Shown piece after piece: positions 1 to 12,673 of a stretch of DNA of 64,000 nucleotides (positions are counted from its first letter, which is position 1; the number at the start of each line of letters is the position of its first letter). Source of the stretch: Anthonomus grandis grandis (lineage: Eukaryota > Arthropoda > Insecta > Coleoptera > Curculionidae); contig NC_065546.1 in the NCBI RefSeq assembly GCF_022605725.1, forward strand, positions 46,310,227 through 46,374,226, given 5' to 3'. Position numbers and translations under genes: made by a program. The notes beneath the pieces were generated by a model. That model had not been told where the DNA came from. It made no database searches and saw nothing but the letters and a program-made list of their open reading frames with translations.

Positions 1-479
1 TTTCAAACATTCATGTTTATACATCTTAGATACCTTTAAATTACTTTTTCTAAACACTATTCAAATTTTTATGAAAAAATCTGGGACAGGAAAAAAATAC
101 ACAGGGTTATTTTTAATTTAATTTTAGGGATGGGTTTCCAAATTATGTGAACTAAACAAGATTACATGGTCTATAACAAGGACTCTGAGAACACCTGTGG
201 ATAAGGCCAGAAAACATGTTTTCAGGAGATAATATCAGTGCCATTTTAAAACCATCGTTCACAATTTGAATTAATCTAGAAAGCGACCCTACCCATCTAG
301 AAATATAGACTGTCCAGCCCAAATGATTGTAACAATTTGCCATATTTCAAAACGAAAATCTCGTGCAAAATGTCCTGACAACCTTGTAAGCGAATTGCCC
401 TGTATTACTGAGTTTAAATTTAAACATAACCACACAATCGAAAGCGCTGCTGCATAAATTAAAAGATCAATAGGCAAAG

Positions 480-1850
480 ACACCAAAACAGAAATTGTAG
501 AATATTTTGAACGAGGACATTCTGCAGCATCAGCTTACCATAGCTTCTGTTTAAAAAAGATGGAAGAATTTGGTGAAAAATATGATAGTTTATCTTCAGA
601 TCGTTATTACTGTCCCAAAAAAAGTGATTTCGAAAATTTTGGAGGCGACATTTTAAATCTACCTATGGGGAGAGAGCTAGTGTAAATATGTTAGTAAAAC
701 TGGAGGAAAATTTAAGTAAATTGATAGGAGTTTCTTACAAGATTAGTCAAATTGGAGATTATTACGCGGTATCATTTTGTACAACAATAATGAAAAGAGC
801 ATGTGAGAAAATTTGGCAGGCATCCGAAATTTTATTTGTCGAGCAGTAATTGTGATGTTCAAAATCATAAGATTTACTTCTTTGCTACACATTCCGTTGC
901 TGGAGGTATACCATTAGGATGCATCATATCTACGAGTCAAAAAGAAGAAGTATTTGACGTAGCTGTTAGCAAAATTTGATTGACATTAATCCAATTATTA
1001 TTCAGAAAGGGGCAGCTAACTCGTGAATCAGATACAAACAACTTCATCGAAGTAATGTTCCGACTATTTAAGGACATTCCTCTTGCGTTGAACGTACCAA
1101 AGCGTACAATTTGCCACAACTTACTGATTTTGTAATTAGTGACTTTGAAAGCTATTACAAGCAAAGAATATTGGACCTGATTTTTAATAAGATAAACAGC
1201 GCCAGTATTAAAAGGATTTATCTATCACATACAGATATGAATCTAAAACAAGTAGAGCAATTAAGTGATATATGCAGTTTAAAGTACAAAGCAATACCAC
1301 GTCGGAGGAGTATTTTGTTGATATCAGTGTTGGGATGTGTAGTTGTTATGTTGAAGAGAATGGCAAAATCTGTAAGCATCAGTCTTTTATTATTATTCAC
1401 TTTGGATTTGAAAGTGTACGCAACTATCTTTCCGAAGAAAACAAGCTATTATTATATGAAGTTGCTACTGGAACTGAACCTCAAAAATAACTTTTTTTGC
1501 CATTACCACTTACAAAAGTTTTAACAGAAAGTAACCCGATAACTCACAGTAAAAAAATCACACGCACAAACAAATATGGAACTAATCTTCCTGAATTAGC
1601 AGTCGAGAATCCAGAGGAAAATAAATTAAACATCGAGGAAACTATATAGAATGCCCAAGAAAATTGGTCTAAATTTATTAAAAAATTTGATGATGATGTA
1701 ATGGAAGGACTAAAGGACGACCCCCGTGGTTTCTCCGCAGCAATAAATTCATGCGCAGCATCATATAATAAAAATATTACAACGTCGTCAAATCTAATAA
1801 GTGGACTTCTTCAAATGTTTAAAAATCAAAAATATAATACACAAAAATAG
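480..1850 (+). pseudogene. Decayed MULE-type transposase with SWIM zinc finger
   Basis: Broken coding sequence in all three plus frames. From about 480 to 640 one frame reads through a segment containing EYFERGHSAASAYH. Around 880-960 another reads FATHSVAGGIPLGCIIS, which resembles the start of the MULE catalytic domain. At 1272-1490 an open stretch holds a SWIM-type zinc-binding pattern (CSCY...GKICKH), typical of MULE-like transposases and their domesticated relatives. A further fragment at 1650-1850 (DDPRGFSAAINSCAASYNK) looks like the C-terminal part. Several stops and frameshifts separate these pieces, so no full product is possible. I infer an old MULE/Mutator-like insertion; terminal repeats were not found. 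Confidence 0.55.
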
Positions 1851-2865
1851 TTTCGAAAAACCCAAAGAAAAGGGAAAAAATAAGTGTCCAGCCCACGTCT
1901 GTCGCTAGAAAAAAAACGTTAGCAAGTGGTAAAAGGCGATGCCAAGCTGGGAGAAAAACGGAAAGTATTACAAAGAAAAGAAGCAAAGCATCTTATTCGT
2001 TAAATTCATGCGTAGATTTAAATATTAATTTAGGGGATAACAAATTTTCAAAGTAATTTATTGTAATGAACATTTTTTTTTACTTTATAAAAGAATTTAT
2101 ATTTTATTTTTTATTATCATAATATAAATATTATAATTAAAACTTTGTGTTATTTTCCTAATTTCAGTTTTATTTAACAAGTCCTAATTTCATAAGGACT
2201 AACATGCGAACTTACTAGTCGTATCGAACAACTGATATTGCACACTCTTGTGCAATAACGCGCGTTGAATACGTGTTTTCGTTCGGCAATTTCCAGCAGT
2301 GTAAAACACACGTATCTATCCACAACGTATCTTACGTTCGATACGGATATGCGTCCGGGACAACACACTCCACCTTGAACACCTTGAAAAATAAATTGTT
2401 TTGTCAAAAACCACAAACCACGTCAAATTTAATATTAAGGGTGAGATTTATTGACAGAAATTGCGTTTCTCTGACGTCATCCGCTCACCTCCCTCCAGTG
2501 CCCCCATGTTAATTTTTTTAATTGGGATTAGGAATCGAATGATACCTTGAATAAAAGGTAATTTTATTTTCTAAATAGCCCTATGTTTATTTATTTATTT
2601 TATCAATTCGCTCTCAAGAAATATAAATAAATGAGAATAAAGTATCTAATACCCATTTTGTTAAATGCTGAAAATGATCTCTGTTGACCTTCAATACAAT
2701 TGTTGTTCAAAACGTTTGCGCAGATTAGCGAACAGTTCAGGCGTTATTAACTAATATAAAATTTTAATTCGAAGATTGAAGGGACACAAAGTCAAATGGT
2801 CTCAGAATATGTTTATTTTAAAAAAAAACTATTACACGTGCTTCGCCCTAAGGCATTATCAGATC
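1851..2865. other. No gene seen
   Basis: AT-rich sequence with a less AT-rich patch at about 2160-2520. The open frames there lack any motif I recognise and overlap on both strands. Probably remnant transposon or intergenic DNA. Confidence 0.4.
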
Positions 2866-3039
2866 TAAAAGTAGAAAGTAACCCTAGTATAAAAAACAAC
2901 AATGCATAAACACGAATTACAATATTGAGATACGACTTACCAGTAAAGCTATTAGTTTAACACCACAAACATTTAATAATTCATAAGTAATTCGAAAATC
3001 TTCAAGGCAGTCAGGTTTTATAGCAAAGGCTCTCGTTTT

Positions 3040-3262
3040 TAGATTACCCTATAAAAAAATCCAAAGGGGTAAGATCGGGAGATCTAGCAGGCCATTCTAC
3101 GGTACCTCTCTGGCCAATCTATTATCCAGGAATAACGTCTTTCAAAAAATGAAGAACGGGAGCAGGGTAATGTGGTGGTGCATCTTGTTGAAACATCAGC
3201 TCATTTTCTAGGGATTGATGACATCCTGCAGAAATTCCAAGTAATTTTCAGCATTAAGATTT
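3040..3262 (-). pseudogene. Tc1/mariner (DDE_3) transposase fragment, copy 1
   Basis: The reverse strand reads NYLEFLQDVINP, then MFQQDAPPHYPAPVL, then WPARSPDLTPLDFF. These are the hallmark second and third catalytic Asp regions of a Tc1/mariner-superfamily transposase. In-frame stops interrupt it and the N-terminal half is absent, so it is a dead C-terminal fragment. Confidence 0.75.
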
Positions 3263-3917
3263 CTATTATTATTATCGCAATCTATATGCTTGGTATATAA
3301 TAGTATCGGAATAAGACTTAAAATAAATAAATATATAAATAAAAAATATTTCTTAATAACTGTGCCCGTTAATATTAAATTTGACGTGTTTGGCCGTTTT
3401 GGCTGAACAATTTATTTTTCCACATTTTCAGGATGGACTGTTTTGTCTCGGACAACCTGTATGTCTTAAATATTAAAAAGTCCCATTTTTTTTTTGCTTT
3501 AAAGACTTATATATTAATACCCTCCTAGAGAGGTCCCTTAGTAACGTTTGGAAAATATAAAATCTTTATTAAAATCAAAATGCCAACCCGTCCATTTAAA
3601 TTATGCCTCAATATTATAAAAGCGTAAACTCCCATAAGGATTTTAATTTTATGCGGTATATACTGTAAATAATTTAAAAGTAAATTTAGATACTTGATGA
3701 GACTCAGTTGGCACTAACCAAATATGACGTTACTAAATAAATATAAAAGTAGAAAGTAACCCTAGTATAAAAAACAACAATGCATAAACACGAATTACAA
3801 TATTGAGATACGACTTACCAGTAAAGCTATTAGTTTAACACCACAAACATTTAATAATTCATAAGTAATTCGAAAATCTTCAAGGCAGTCAGGTTTTATA
3901 GCAAAGGCTCTCGTTTT

Positions 3918-4140
3918 TAGATTACCCTATAAAAAAATCCAAAGGGGTAAGATCGGGAGATCTAGCAGGCCATTCTACGGTACCTCTCTGGCCAATCTAT
4001 TATCCAGGAATAACGTCTTTCAAAAAATGAAGAACGGGAGCAGGGTAATGTGGTGGTGCATCTTGTTGAAACATCAGCTCATTTTCTAGGGATTGATGAC
4101 ATCCTGCAGAAATTCCAAGTAATTTTCAGCATTAAGATTT
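3918..4140 (-). pseudogene. Tc1/mariner (DDE_3) transposase fragment, copy 2
   Basis: This is the second copy of the fragment at 3040-3262, carried in the second unit of the tandem duplication. It has the same catalytic-region motifs and the same stops. Confidence 0.75.
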
Positions 4141-5149
4141 CTATTATTATTATCGCAATCTATATGCTTGGTATATAATAGTATCGAAATAAGACTTAAA
4201 ATAAATAAATATATAAATAAAAAATATTTCTTAATAACTGTGCCCGTTAATATTAAATTTGACGTGTTTGGCCGTTTTGGCTGAACAATTTATTTTTCCA
4301 CATTTTCAGGATGGACTGTTTTGTCTCGGACAACCTGTATGTCTTAAATATTAAAAAGTCCCATTTTTTTTTTGCTTTAAAGACTTATATATTAATACCC
4401 TCCTAGAGAGGTCCCTTAGTAACGTTTGGAAAATATAAAATCTTTATTAAAATCAAAATGCCAACCCGTCCATTTAAATTATGCCTCAATATTATAAAAG
4501 CGTAAACTCCCATAAGGATTTTAATTTTATGCGGTATATACTGTAAATAATTTAAAAGTAAATTTAGATACTTGATGAGACTCAGTTGGCACTAACCAAA
4601 TATGACGTTACTAAATAAATATAATATTCTGTTATATGCGAGGGAGAATTTTTAGTATATTAGTTAAAACTGGAAAGCAAATTTAATTGTTTGGAGAATA
4701 ATATTTAGTCAATGTTCTAGGAACGTTCTTCTAGTAAAACGTAATTTGTAATTTTGCATTTTTTGTTTTGATATAAAAAAATATACTTATTACAACTATT
4801 CAGCTCAATATATTAATAAAGTTGGGATTAATTTTATCTCATAAGCTAATTGAGAAAATAACAGTGTTAAAAAACTGCAACAAAAATTAGCAATAATAAT
4901 AAAAGACGTAACTCATAGATAACACATGGTTTAATGAAGTGAGTTAGTACAAAGAAGGAATTATATCTTGATTTCAAGAATTTTTTTGATGCTATTGAAA
5001 AGGAAACTAGGTAGAAGGACTACAAAAGGTATTTGGCAAAACTTATATTAAACACGAAAACAAGATATTATAAACTATGTAACTTGAGTGTAACTTAGGT
5101 TAACACTAAGCATGTGAAATTAAGCAACCTTTAAGTCTCATAAATTTAC

Positions 5150-5500
5150 CGTGGTACAATAAATAGCCCACAAATGATGGTGATATTATAGAATTATTAA
5201 AAACACTTAAACTAAACAAAGAGCCAGTTATTAATAGCAAAAAAGCAAAGCATATACAGCTGGTTACTTCCCATATGAAAAAACGCTTAGTGTATATATT
5301 TAATCAAATAGTTTTTAAACGGGTAATTATCCACAGCTGTTTAAACTGGCCTGGGAAAGCCATTATATATAAAAAAGGGGATAAACAATCAACCTGTAAT
5401 TATCACCCAATTACCTTTATTTAATGTTATATCGAAAAACAATTTGGTTTAAAATTAAAGACTTCGGTCAAAGATGCAATTATTTTCCTCACCAATCAAT
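5150..5500 (+). pseudogene. LINE reverse transcriptase relic
   Basis: A plus-strand frame reads LNWPGKAIIYKKGDKQST, then NYHPITFI, then FGLKLKTSVKDAIIFLT. This is the order of the N-terminal RT motifs of non-LTR retrotransposons (the K-A-x-I-x-x-x-x-K-K-G-D motif, NYRPI, and FGFR...DAI). It is interrupted by stops and lacks the later RT motifs. The clade cannot be told; Jockey-like is plausible. Confidence 0.5.
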
Positions 5501-5880
5501 AATATTGTAGTTTAGATAATAATAAAAAAATTGTGTTTTTCGCACGCGATTTTAATACTGTTAAGCACTATTATAAATTTACGGTTAATATTGGTTTGCT
5601 TTTTATATCTTTTGTTTAAATGTTGTTGCATTGTCTAAGTATAACACCTGGAATCCTCGTCTGGCAAAAATCTCCTTAATGCTCGGATACAACTCTCTGT
5701 TGACAGGTCTACTACAAGTTCCAAAAAATCGAACAATTGCACATGTACCAAGCATTATATATACTTTACTCTTTTATTCATCAATAGTAGTTATATACGA
5801 AGGTTCTGCAAAAAAAAATCGGTACCAGTAGTTCTAAATGGATTTGCCACGTTAAGACGGTCTTTAGGAAAAGGAACAAA

Positions 5881-6170
5881 TTACTGTATTTCTGCTTTTC
5901 CCTTCAATTTTTTGCATACCACGCACTTAGTTATTATGTGTTTTATCCTTTGTCTTTCTTTAATCATCCAAAAGGTTTTACACAATTCTGCTAATGTAGC
6001 GTTAACACCAGAATGCTCTGTAGGAGCATGAAAACTTCTTGAAACCAAATATTCTAAGTGAGATTTTTTTGGTAATAATACTGGATGTCTGGCATTGTAT
6101 GATAATGGTGGTTCCTGCAAACATCCCTCAACTCTTAAGATTCCATCATCATCTAGATGCCAGACCCAAT
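5881..6170 (-). pseudogene. BEL/Pao retrotransposon integrase zinc-binding segment
   Basis: The reverse strand reads LDDDGILRVEGCLQEPPLSY followed by HPVLLPK, then an HHCC-type integrase zinc domain (H-x3-H ... C-x2-C, ending KCVVCKKLKGK). This matches the RNase H/integrase junction of BEL/Pao elements. The frame is broken on the higher-coordinate side and no integrase catalytic core follows, so it is a fragment of a larger minus-strand element together with 6524-6856. Confidence 0.7.
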
Positions 6171-6523
6171 ATTTTTGAAGTTGTATGAATAGATCTATTA
6201 TTCTCTATAGCTTGAATGTCATTTTCAAATTCAAGCCATTGATTATGTTAAATCCAATATTTTAACGCACGTTTTAATACTTCAGCAGTCGTTTTACCTT
6301 TTTTACCTCCACTCTCGTTTTCAGATTCGATACGAAACGTTTCACATAAGCTGTCACTCTTAAAAGTCGTTCAACTACTGTAATCTTCAATTTTTATTTT
6401 AGCTGAAGTATAATTTTCATCATTAATTAATCTCCTGAATACTTTAACGGTACTATATGATTTTCATAGATTCATTGATGCCTTGACGATATATCCCGTG
6501 AACGAATATTTGTTTAGCTTATT

Positions 6524-6856
6524 CTATTGAATTGCACGATAAAACCAACGTAAAACGATTGCCTGAAAATATCGCAAATACTTTTGTAATTTTTTGGGTT
6601 GACTTAACAAATGTTTATTCAAAGTGGCACCTAATAAACATGGACTGCATGCTACTCCGGAAGTAATCCTTTTCATTCGATATTCAACAATGTTCGGTAA
6701 TATATTGGTATCCATTTCTAGAGGTTCTGAAAACCATAAAAATCTATGAGAATCTCGTTCCTTTTCTGCTGGCACAATTTGTAAAAAGGGCTTTTCAATA
6801 TTAGCCTTTAATCCGATATTACCAATCCTAAAATTAAACAACACTCGAAGGAACAA
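6524..6856 (-). pseudogene. BEL/Pao reverse transcriptase fragment
   Basis: An open stretch of 110 codons reads IGLKANIEKPFLQI, RFLWFSEP, YRMKRITSGVACSPCLLGAT. It corresponds to the N-terminal RT motifs of BEL/Pao elements (the region around IxADIEKAFLQI, RFLW, and the F/V-x-P-F-G-x-x-x-S-P-F-L-L block). The normal first catalytic Asp in the ADIEKAF motif is replaced (ANIEKPF). It sits upstream, on the same strand, of the integrase fragment at 5881-6170, with the remaining RT and RNase H lost between them. Confidence 0.7.
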
Positions 6857-9769
6857 TCTTACTATCCATATAATTAAAAAGTATAACCAGAAAAAAAATT
6901 ATGACATTTTTATCTGTGCTGACCACTAATTTTAATCGACCCTGTATACATTTTAGCACAAAGTGTTATAAAATCACATAGTAACAATGACAGTAGTATA
7001 CGATAAATATTTCAATAAATAAAGACCAGGAGTTTCAAATATATTAACAAAAAACCATCTTCAATAGAAATTATAAAACACCCTGTAATATGAAAACGAT
7101 TCACTTTTTAAGATTTCTGTATGTGAAGTTTCTGTCTTATTTTTAGACAAAAAAGTAATTTCGGGATACCCTGTATATGATAAGAGATTTTCATCAGGTT
7201 TTAATAAAGACATTTAGATTGAAAATGGTATCCTATTATTTAAAAATGAACTTTAGTTCCAATAAATTGATGAATTTTGATATAATAATGTTGCCATGAA
7301 TTGTCTTTAAATAATTAAAATTCAGATACTGAAATATAGTAGAATTACGTAGTGCGTTTAGGGCACCAATAAGAGTAAGAATTTTATCATGTCGCAATTC
7401 TGGGATTATGAGTATTATAAATGCATGTAGGTAACGTAGGCTACTACACGAATCGCCATTACGGGACAATGCGTAATCGTCAATTCCCTAACCTGTATAA
7501 TATAAATTAAAAATATAAATCAAAGGAATATGATATAAATCTAATGAATTTTACATAAAATAATGACGATTCTCTACAGTGCGATCGCAAAGATAATACG
7601 CTATATAAAAGTTCGATCGAAAAGTCGCTTAAATTTAAATTCTTAGGTAAGATTGAACTACATAAGAAGTTACTTGTTTATAAACCTGCACTAATTTTGG
7701 TTGTTTTATTTCAATCTCTCTTTAGGGGACGATTCCTGCAAGTTGAACCTTACCTTTGCATCATAAGCTGTACCAGTGGCATATAAAATTAAAAAGAAAA
7801 TTCCTTTTTTGCTGCAATATAAATCAATCGCAAATCACGTGCTTAGCAACTTATCCACGTCATTCCGCGGCGTTGCACGAACATTCTCCGTTACAACCCA
7901 GACATTCTTCCATATATTAATTAACACCTGTAGCTATTAGCGTCTGCCGACGCTATACGAACCTTAAAACCGCGCTAGATTAACATGTGCTCGTAAGGAA
8001 AAATTACTTCCTTCCGCCACGAACCTTTAAAAAGTGTGTGCTAAAGCTTAACGACTTTCCAGGCTATAAATTTACTGTTCTTATGATGATTTACATTTTG
8101 ATTTGCTTTTCTTTGTTGTGCACACGAGAATATATTTATTTTGTTAATTGGAGTTTCTTTATTAATGCTTCTCATTACTTATAGTGAACGAAATTGAGAT
8201 GAGTGCTATTTTAAAACTTGATTCGTCCATAGTAAAATTTTACAATTGAATGATGTTGGGACTATTTCATCATTTTCAGACGTTTGTTTGTTGCCCAAAA
8301 AAAAATTACAAAAATACTAATTGAAGTAAATAAATACAGTTACACTACTGAAAGGCGTTTTAATCACATTTCTATGAATCTTCTACAAATGAGAAGTCCC
8401 TGGGTTCTGTTGAGGCGTGCCAATATTAAAACATAAATTTAATAGTAAATATAGTTAATTTATAATAAATAGTCACTGAGAAAGGGATAGGGTAAACAAA
8501 GGAAAGCGACAGAGACGTGGCATATTAATATTAATATTTATTATGTATGTTTATATATATTTTTACACTGACATTAGTTATACTTGATTTAATAAAAATA
8601 ATTTTATATTCATTTAAAGTATTTTTCAGAGAATATTGGTTCATTTATTTAGATCATTATTTCAAATTTGTTAATTAGATGTGCTATGAAGTACGAAAAC
8701 GACCTTTTAAAGTATTCTTTGTTATGTTAGGGAATTGTTAATAAATTTGTACGCCTCATGTTAATGTTATGCACATATGTTGGGTATTGTGGTGATTTCT
8801 TACTTTTTTAATATGTCGCCGCACTCTTTAATCGCAAAACATCTAGTCATGAAAGTGTTACTTATTTAACTGCTATTGAAATAACTATTTTATTATCAAG
8901 AAGTTGATGTATGAATACTTAAAAAAAAGAATAAAAAGTGTTTAGAGAGGTTTTTTGCATTTTGATTTTCAGTACCTTAATTTTAAAGGCCTTTTAGGGT
9001 TTTAAGAAACGCAATATTTAAAGAATAGGTCAGTAGAAGCATCACTAAAATGTCGTCAGTAAAAACGTCTTTAAATGGCCAATAATAGACGTGCAATTTA
9101 CATTTTTCTTGTAAAACGGTGACACAGTAATTTAAAAAAGCAACTGGAAAACAATTTGACGATATTTTGAGTTTTACAGGTACTTGCAGGTAGAAAAAAT
9201 ATTTGTTAATAATTTACAGTGATACCAAAACATGTAAGAGTTATAGGTATTTGCTTTATCATATTTTAATTAATTTTTCTAACATACTATCTAGTATAAA
9301 TGAGAAGCGAAACGATGAACTTGTATTTATTTTCTTTGATCTGAGCGGCATAGTCCGAACATTTAAGAATTTTAATGTGCAATATATTCAAACAATATTT
9401 TCTAAATCTGTAAATCTTATTATTGCTTTAAAAAAATTACTCTTCACTATAATTTAAATTTCAAACAACTTTATACCCACACTACAGGAACTAATTCCTT
9501 TTTATCTGCTCAAAGGCTTTAGAATATTGGACAACCACATTTTTGAAATATGTATAAAGTACAAAAAATACATATACTTCAATTAAAAAATATGGATAAA
9601 GACACTTTAGTCCTTAGCCATAATTTTCAAGATAATAGAACGACATTGAGGTTTAACCACCTTGATGGTAATTGAGGAATTGAAGCAATTTTTTTTTCAA
9701 ATGTGAAAATACCTTATTGTCAAAGAACTAAAAAATGAGTTGAATATTGACTGCAACAGGAATCTAAAT
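6857..9769. other. No gene recognised; AT-rich, scattered transposon-end motifs
   Basis: About 2.9 kb with only short open frames lacking recognisable motifs. Copies of the Tc1/mariner-like end motif (accctgtata) occur near 6944, 7078 and 7166 but do not pair into a clear inverted repeat. A less AT-rich patch lies at 7690-8000 without a coding signature. Confidence 0.4.
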
Positions 9770-10150
9770 AAAAATTTGATATATTCTCAGCAAGATGGTG
9801 TACCGCCGTACTAAGTTCTGCTTGTCCGTCAATTTCTCAATTAAGCTTTTCCAAATCAGTGAATTGAGTGAAGAGATTTAATAGAATACGGCAGATCTAA
9901 ATCCCGTTGACATTTATCTCTGGAGCTATTTAAAAACTGCTGTCTTTAAAACAGAACCTGCCTCAGTAGAAGATCTTCTGCAACGCATTATTGGAGAATA
10001 CACCTCTATTGCTCAATTAATGCAGCTCAATCGATATTTAATGCTGTTTACAATGGTATGTCACATGATGGGGGTTCCCATTTCACATATCAAAGTGAGG
10101 TTAGCCGGTTATTGATATTACTTTGTCAAATATAATATTAGACGTTTCCC
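9770..10150 (+). pseudogene. Tc1/mariner transposase relic
   Basis: Broken plus-strand coding reads QQDGVPPY near 9793 (second catalytic Asp region), then IEYGRSNPVDIYLWSYLK near 9880-9930 (third catalytic region), and continues into a C-terminal segment. Several stops and frameshifts are present and the N-terminal half is missing. It is unrelated in sequence detail to the better-preserved mariner copies elsewhere in the window. Confidence 0.6.
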
Positions 10151-10179
10151 TGTATATCTAGATTGATGTATTTGTTTAA

Positions 10180-12291
10180 CCCTACAATAAACGCGTCGGG
10201 TCTAATACACCCAGACAAAAATATTTGTTTCTGTAATTCTGAAAAAAAGCGCGCCAATTAGTGCGCGCTCTAGTACCTTTAGTGCTGCACCGCTACGCAC
10301 AGTAGTTTTGGCACTTGACTGAGTGAGAAACAACAATTTTATAGTTAATTTCGGTCTCGCAGACCCAACGCGTTCCTTTTGGTAAGTATTATTTTTATTA
10401 ATTATTTTGGTTTATTTTAAGATTTGTTTGTTTTTACAGAAAAATGGATCCCTATGAAAATGAGGTACAAAAATTGACCCAACTTTATGAAGAAGTTCCA
10501 TCCGATCCTGAAAATTATTCAGATTTTGAGGCTTCAGAAGCGGATCTACAGTATGAAATCTTCAGTGATCACCAGTCTGATAGCGAGCAGGAGATAGAGG
10601 AAGATGAACTTATTGAAGAACCACTTGATCAACCGAGAGTAGATGGACGTAGTCATTTACAATTAAGTTCAAAAGACGGAATGAAGTGGAATAAAACATG
10701 CTTTCCTAAAAATGTCAGAACGCGGCAAGAAAACATAATTGTAAGATTACCCGGAGTAATTGGCCCAGCTCAAAATGCGCAAACTCCATTCGAAACGTGG
10801 CAGCTTTTTTTCGACGATGATATCGTTATGGATTTAGTAAACAGCACAAACATATATATTGAAAGTATCTCTCAGCGATTCAAAAATAAATCTGATGTAC
10901 GGCCGACAGATGTAATTGAGATGCGCGCACTAATTGGTCTACTTTATCTAGCTGGAGTTTACCATGGAGGAAGGACATCAATTTAATTTTTAAATTTTGG
11001 TCGAGGGATGGTACAGGAGTGGAAATTTTTCCAGCAACAATGGCTCTAAGAAGATTTCGTTTTTTACTAAGGTGTTTGCGAATGGATGATATACATACAA
11101 GGGAAGAGCGTAAAAGTGAAGACAACCTAGCTCCAATTCGAAAAGTTTTTGAAGCAGTGGTGCAAAATTGCCAAAAACATTACTCTGTGGGAAAACATAC
11201 AACAATCGACGAAATGCTGTGGGCTTTTAGGGGCCGATGTCGTTTTAGGATGCATATACCCAATAAGCCGGCCCGATATGGACTCAAAGTATTGTCACTG
11301 ACAGACCCAAAGTCTTTTTATACTCTAAATATGGAAATGTATTGTGGCAAACAACCTGCTATATTCAGTAAGTAATAACGCTTCCGATGTAGTTGAAAGG
11401 CTGTGCCTACCAATATCGAAATCCCGAAGGAACGTGACAATGGATAATTGGTTCACCTCGGTTGAAGTGGCCAACAGATTACTAAATAATTATCAGTTAA
11501 CCATAGTGGGCACCCTTGGGAAAAATAAGCGTCAAATTCCAAAAGAGTTTTTTACCGTACGACCAGAAAAGTCAAGTATGTTTGGCTTTACTATAAAGAT
11601 TTGACTATTGTATCGTATATCCCAAAAAAAAAACAAGCAGGTGATATTGCTATCGACGTTACATCATGACGATTCCATTAATGTTTTATCTGGAGCAGTC
11701 AAGCCAGAAATCATTACTTTTTATAATTCTACCAAATGTGAAGTCGATACTGTCGACCAAATTACCGCAAAGTATAATGTTGCTAGAAATACGCGTAGAT
11801 GGCCCATGGTAGTCTTGTATATGCTGCTCAATGTTACTGGTGTTAACGCTCTTGTTATATATAGAAACAATAATATTAATAAAAGCAGCATTGATAGAAG
11901 AATTTTTTTGAAACAACTTGGTATGGAGCTCATATTGGACTACATGAAGAGTCAAGGTTAAGCGAGGTTACAATACTTGCCACATGAAATTCGACAACTT
12001 GCTGCGAGGATTAGTAGTACTGAGTTGGTGGAAGTTGTCGAAAACGTTCAAAATTAGAAGTTTACTAAGTACGTTAACTAAGTAGAATATTGCGATTATT
12101 TTCGCAATATTCTACGCGAATATATTAGAATATTACCTTTTGTTTGTTTTATTAATATCTCTAACAAAAAAAATAATTTTTGGATGTACTTACAAAAATG
12201 TAGTTTTTTTCCTTTATTAGATCCTATATTCCTATATTAGCCCCAACGCGTTCCTTAGTGGTAGATTTTTTAAGACGCGTTTCCTCGATGG
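10180..12291 (+). mobile_element. piggyBac element with TTAA target sites
   Basis: TTAA lies immediately outside both ends (10176-10179 and 12292-12295). The left end begins CCCTACAATAAACGCGTC; the right end, read inward on the opposite strand, begins CCATCGAGGAAACGCGTC, so the termini match imperfectly. Subterminal repeats with an ACGCGTT core also occur at about 10190, 10365 and 12245. The interior encodes a piggyBac transposase broken by frameshifts. Length is about 2.1 kb, normal for a full-length piggyBac, so this is an almost complete but disabled copy. Confidence 0.85.
10444..12057 (+). pseudogene. piggyBac transposase, frame-broken
   Basis: Begins at ATG 10444 with an acidic N-terminus, followed by the DDE_Tnp_1_7-type core. 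The three catalytic Asp regions can all be seen: TIDEML (~11208), MDNWF (~11443) and VDTVDQ (~11745). The reading frame shifts near 10985, near 11370 and near 11604. A TAA at about 11959 breaks the last segment, whose frame then runs to the stop at 12055-12057. No C-terminal Cys-rich cross-brace finger is obvious. Summed length is about 530 codons, close to a normal piggyBac transposase. It lies inside the TTAA-flanked element 10180-12291. Confidence 0.85.
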
Positions 12292-12295
12292 TTAA

Positions 12296-12673
12296 GAAGG
12301 TATTAAGGCTGGTTTGTTTTGAAATAAAACCACTGTATATTTTAAGTGTACGCTTCTAATTTCATTTTGACTTAATCTTCAAGAGTTTTGTAGCAATAAT
12401 CAGATAAAATGACCCAAGAGTATTAATCATTTTAGGCGAAATATTCAGAAGATATTTGCTTTCCGGTTTAGGGGATTTACGACTAAAATTATATTAATTT
12501 GGCAATTATTCGATTGGCTTATACCGTCTCAATTAAAGATTGTGGCTTTAAATCAATCAAAGAAAATAGATTATCATTGCCAAGAACTATAGTATACAGT
12601 CTTAAATTAAAGAAGATGCGGAATTATATTAAAATTATTTGATGCTCACATCAGGTATATGTGACGGATTGTA
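12296..12673. other. Intergenic, 3' side of the protease gene
   Basis: AT-rich DNA between the right piggyBac end and the stop codon of the minus-strand trypsin gene. It presumably contains that gene's 3' UTR. No coding signal seen. Confidence 0.4.

Larger units (their letters stand above)
2866..4621. repeat. 878-bp near-perfect tandem duplication
   Basis: Two head-to-tail copies, 2866-3743 and 3744-4621. By eye they differ by one visible substitution (cgga at ~3308 versus cgaa at ~4186). The unit starts at TAAAAGTAGAAAGTAACC and ends at GTTACTAAATAAATA. Each copy carries the same Tc1/mariner transposase fragment on the minus strand, so the duplication postdates that insertion and its decay. 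Such high identity implies a recent segmental duplication or an assembly artefact. Confidence 0.95.

Noticed and set aside
5631..5831. 66-codon ORF with a hydrophobic stretch
   Set aside because: No ATG context, no family recognised, sits between LINE and BEL relics; likely chance.
6944..7180. Three accctgta motifs suggesting mariner ends
   Set aside because: All lie in one orientation, with no inverted partner or TA-bounded unit.
9203..9457. 84-codon AT-rich ORF
   Set aside because: Low-complexity Phe/Ile/Asn composition typical of chance frames in AT-rich DNA.
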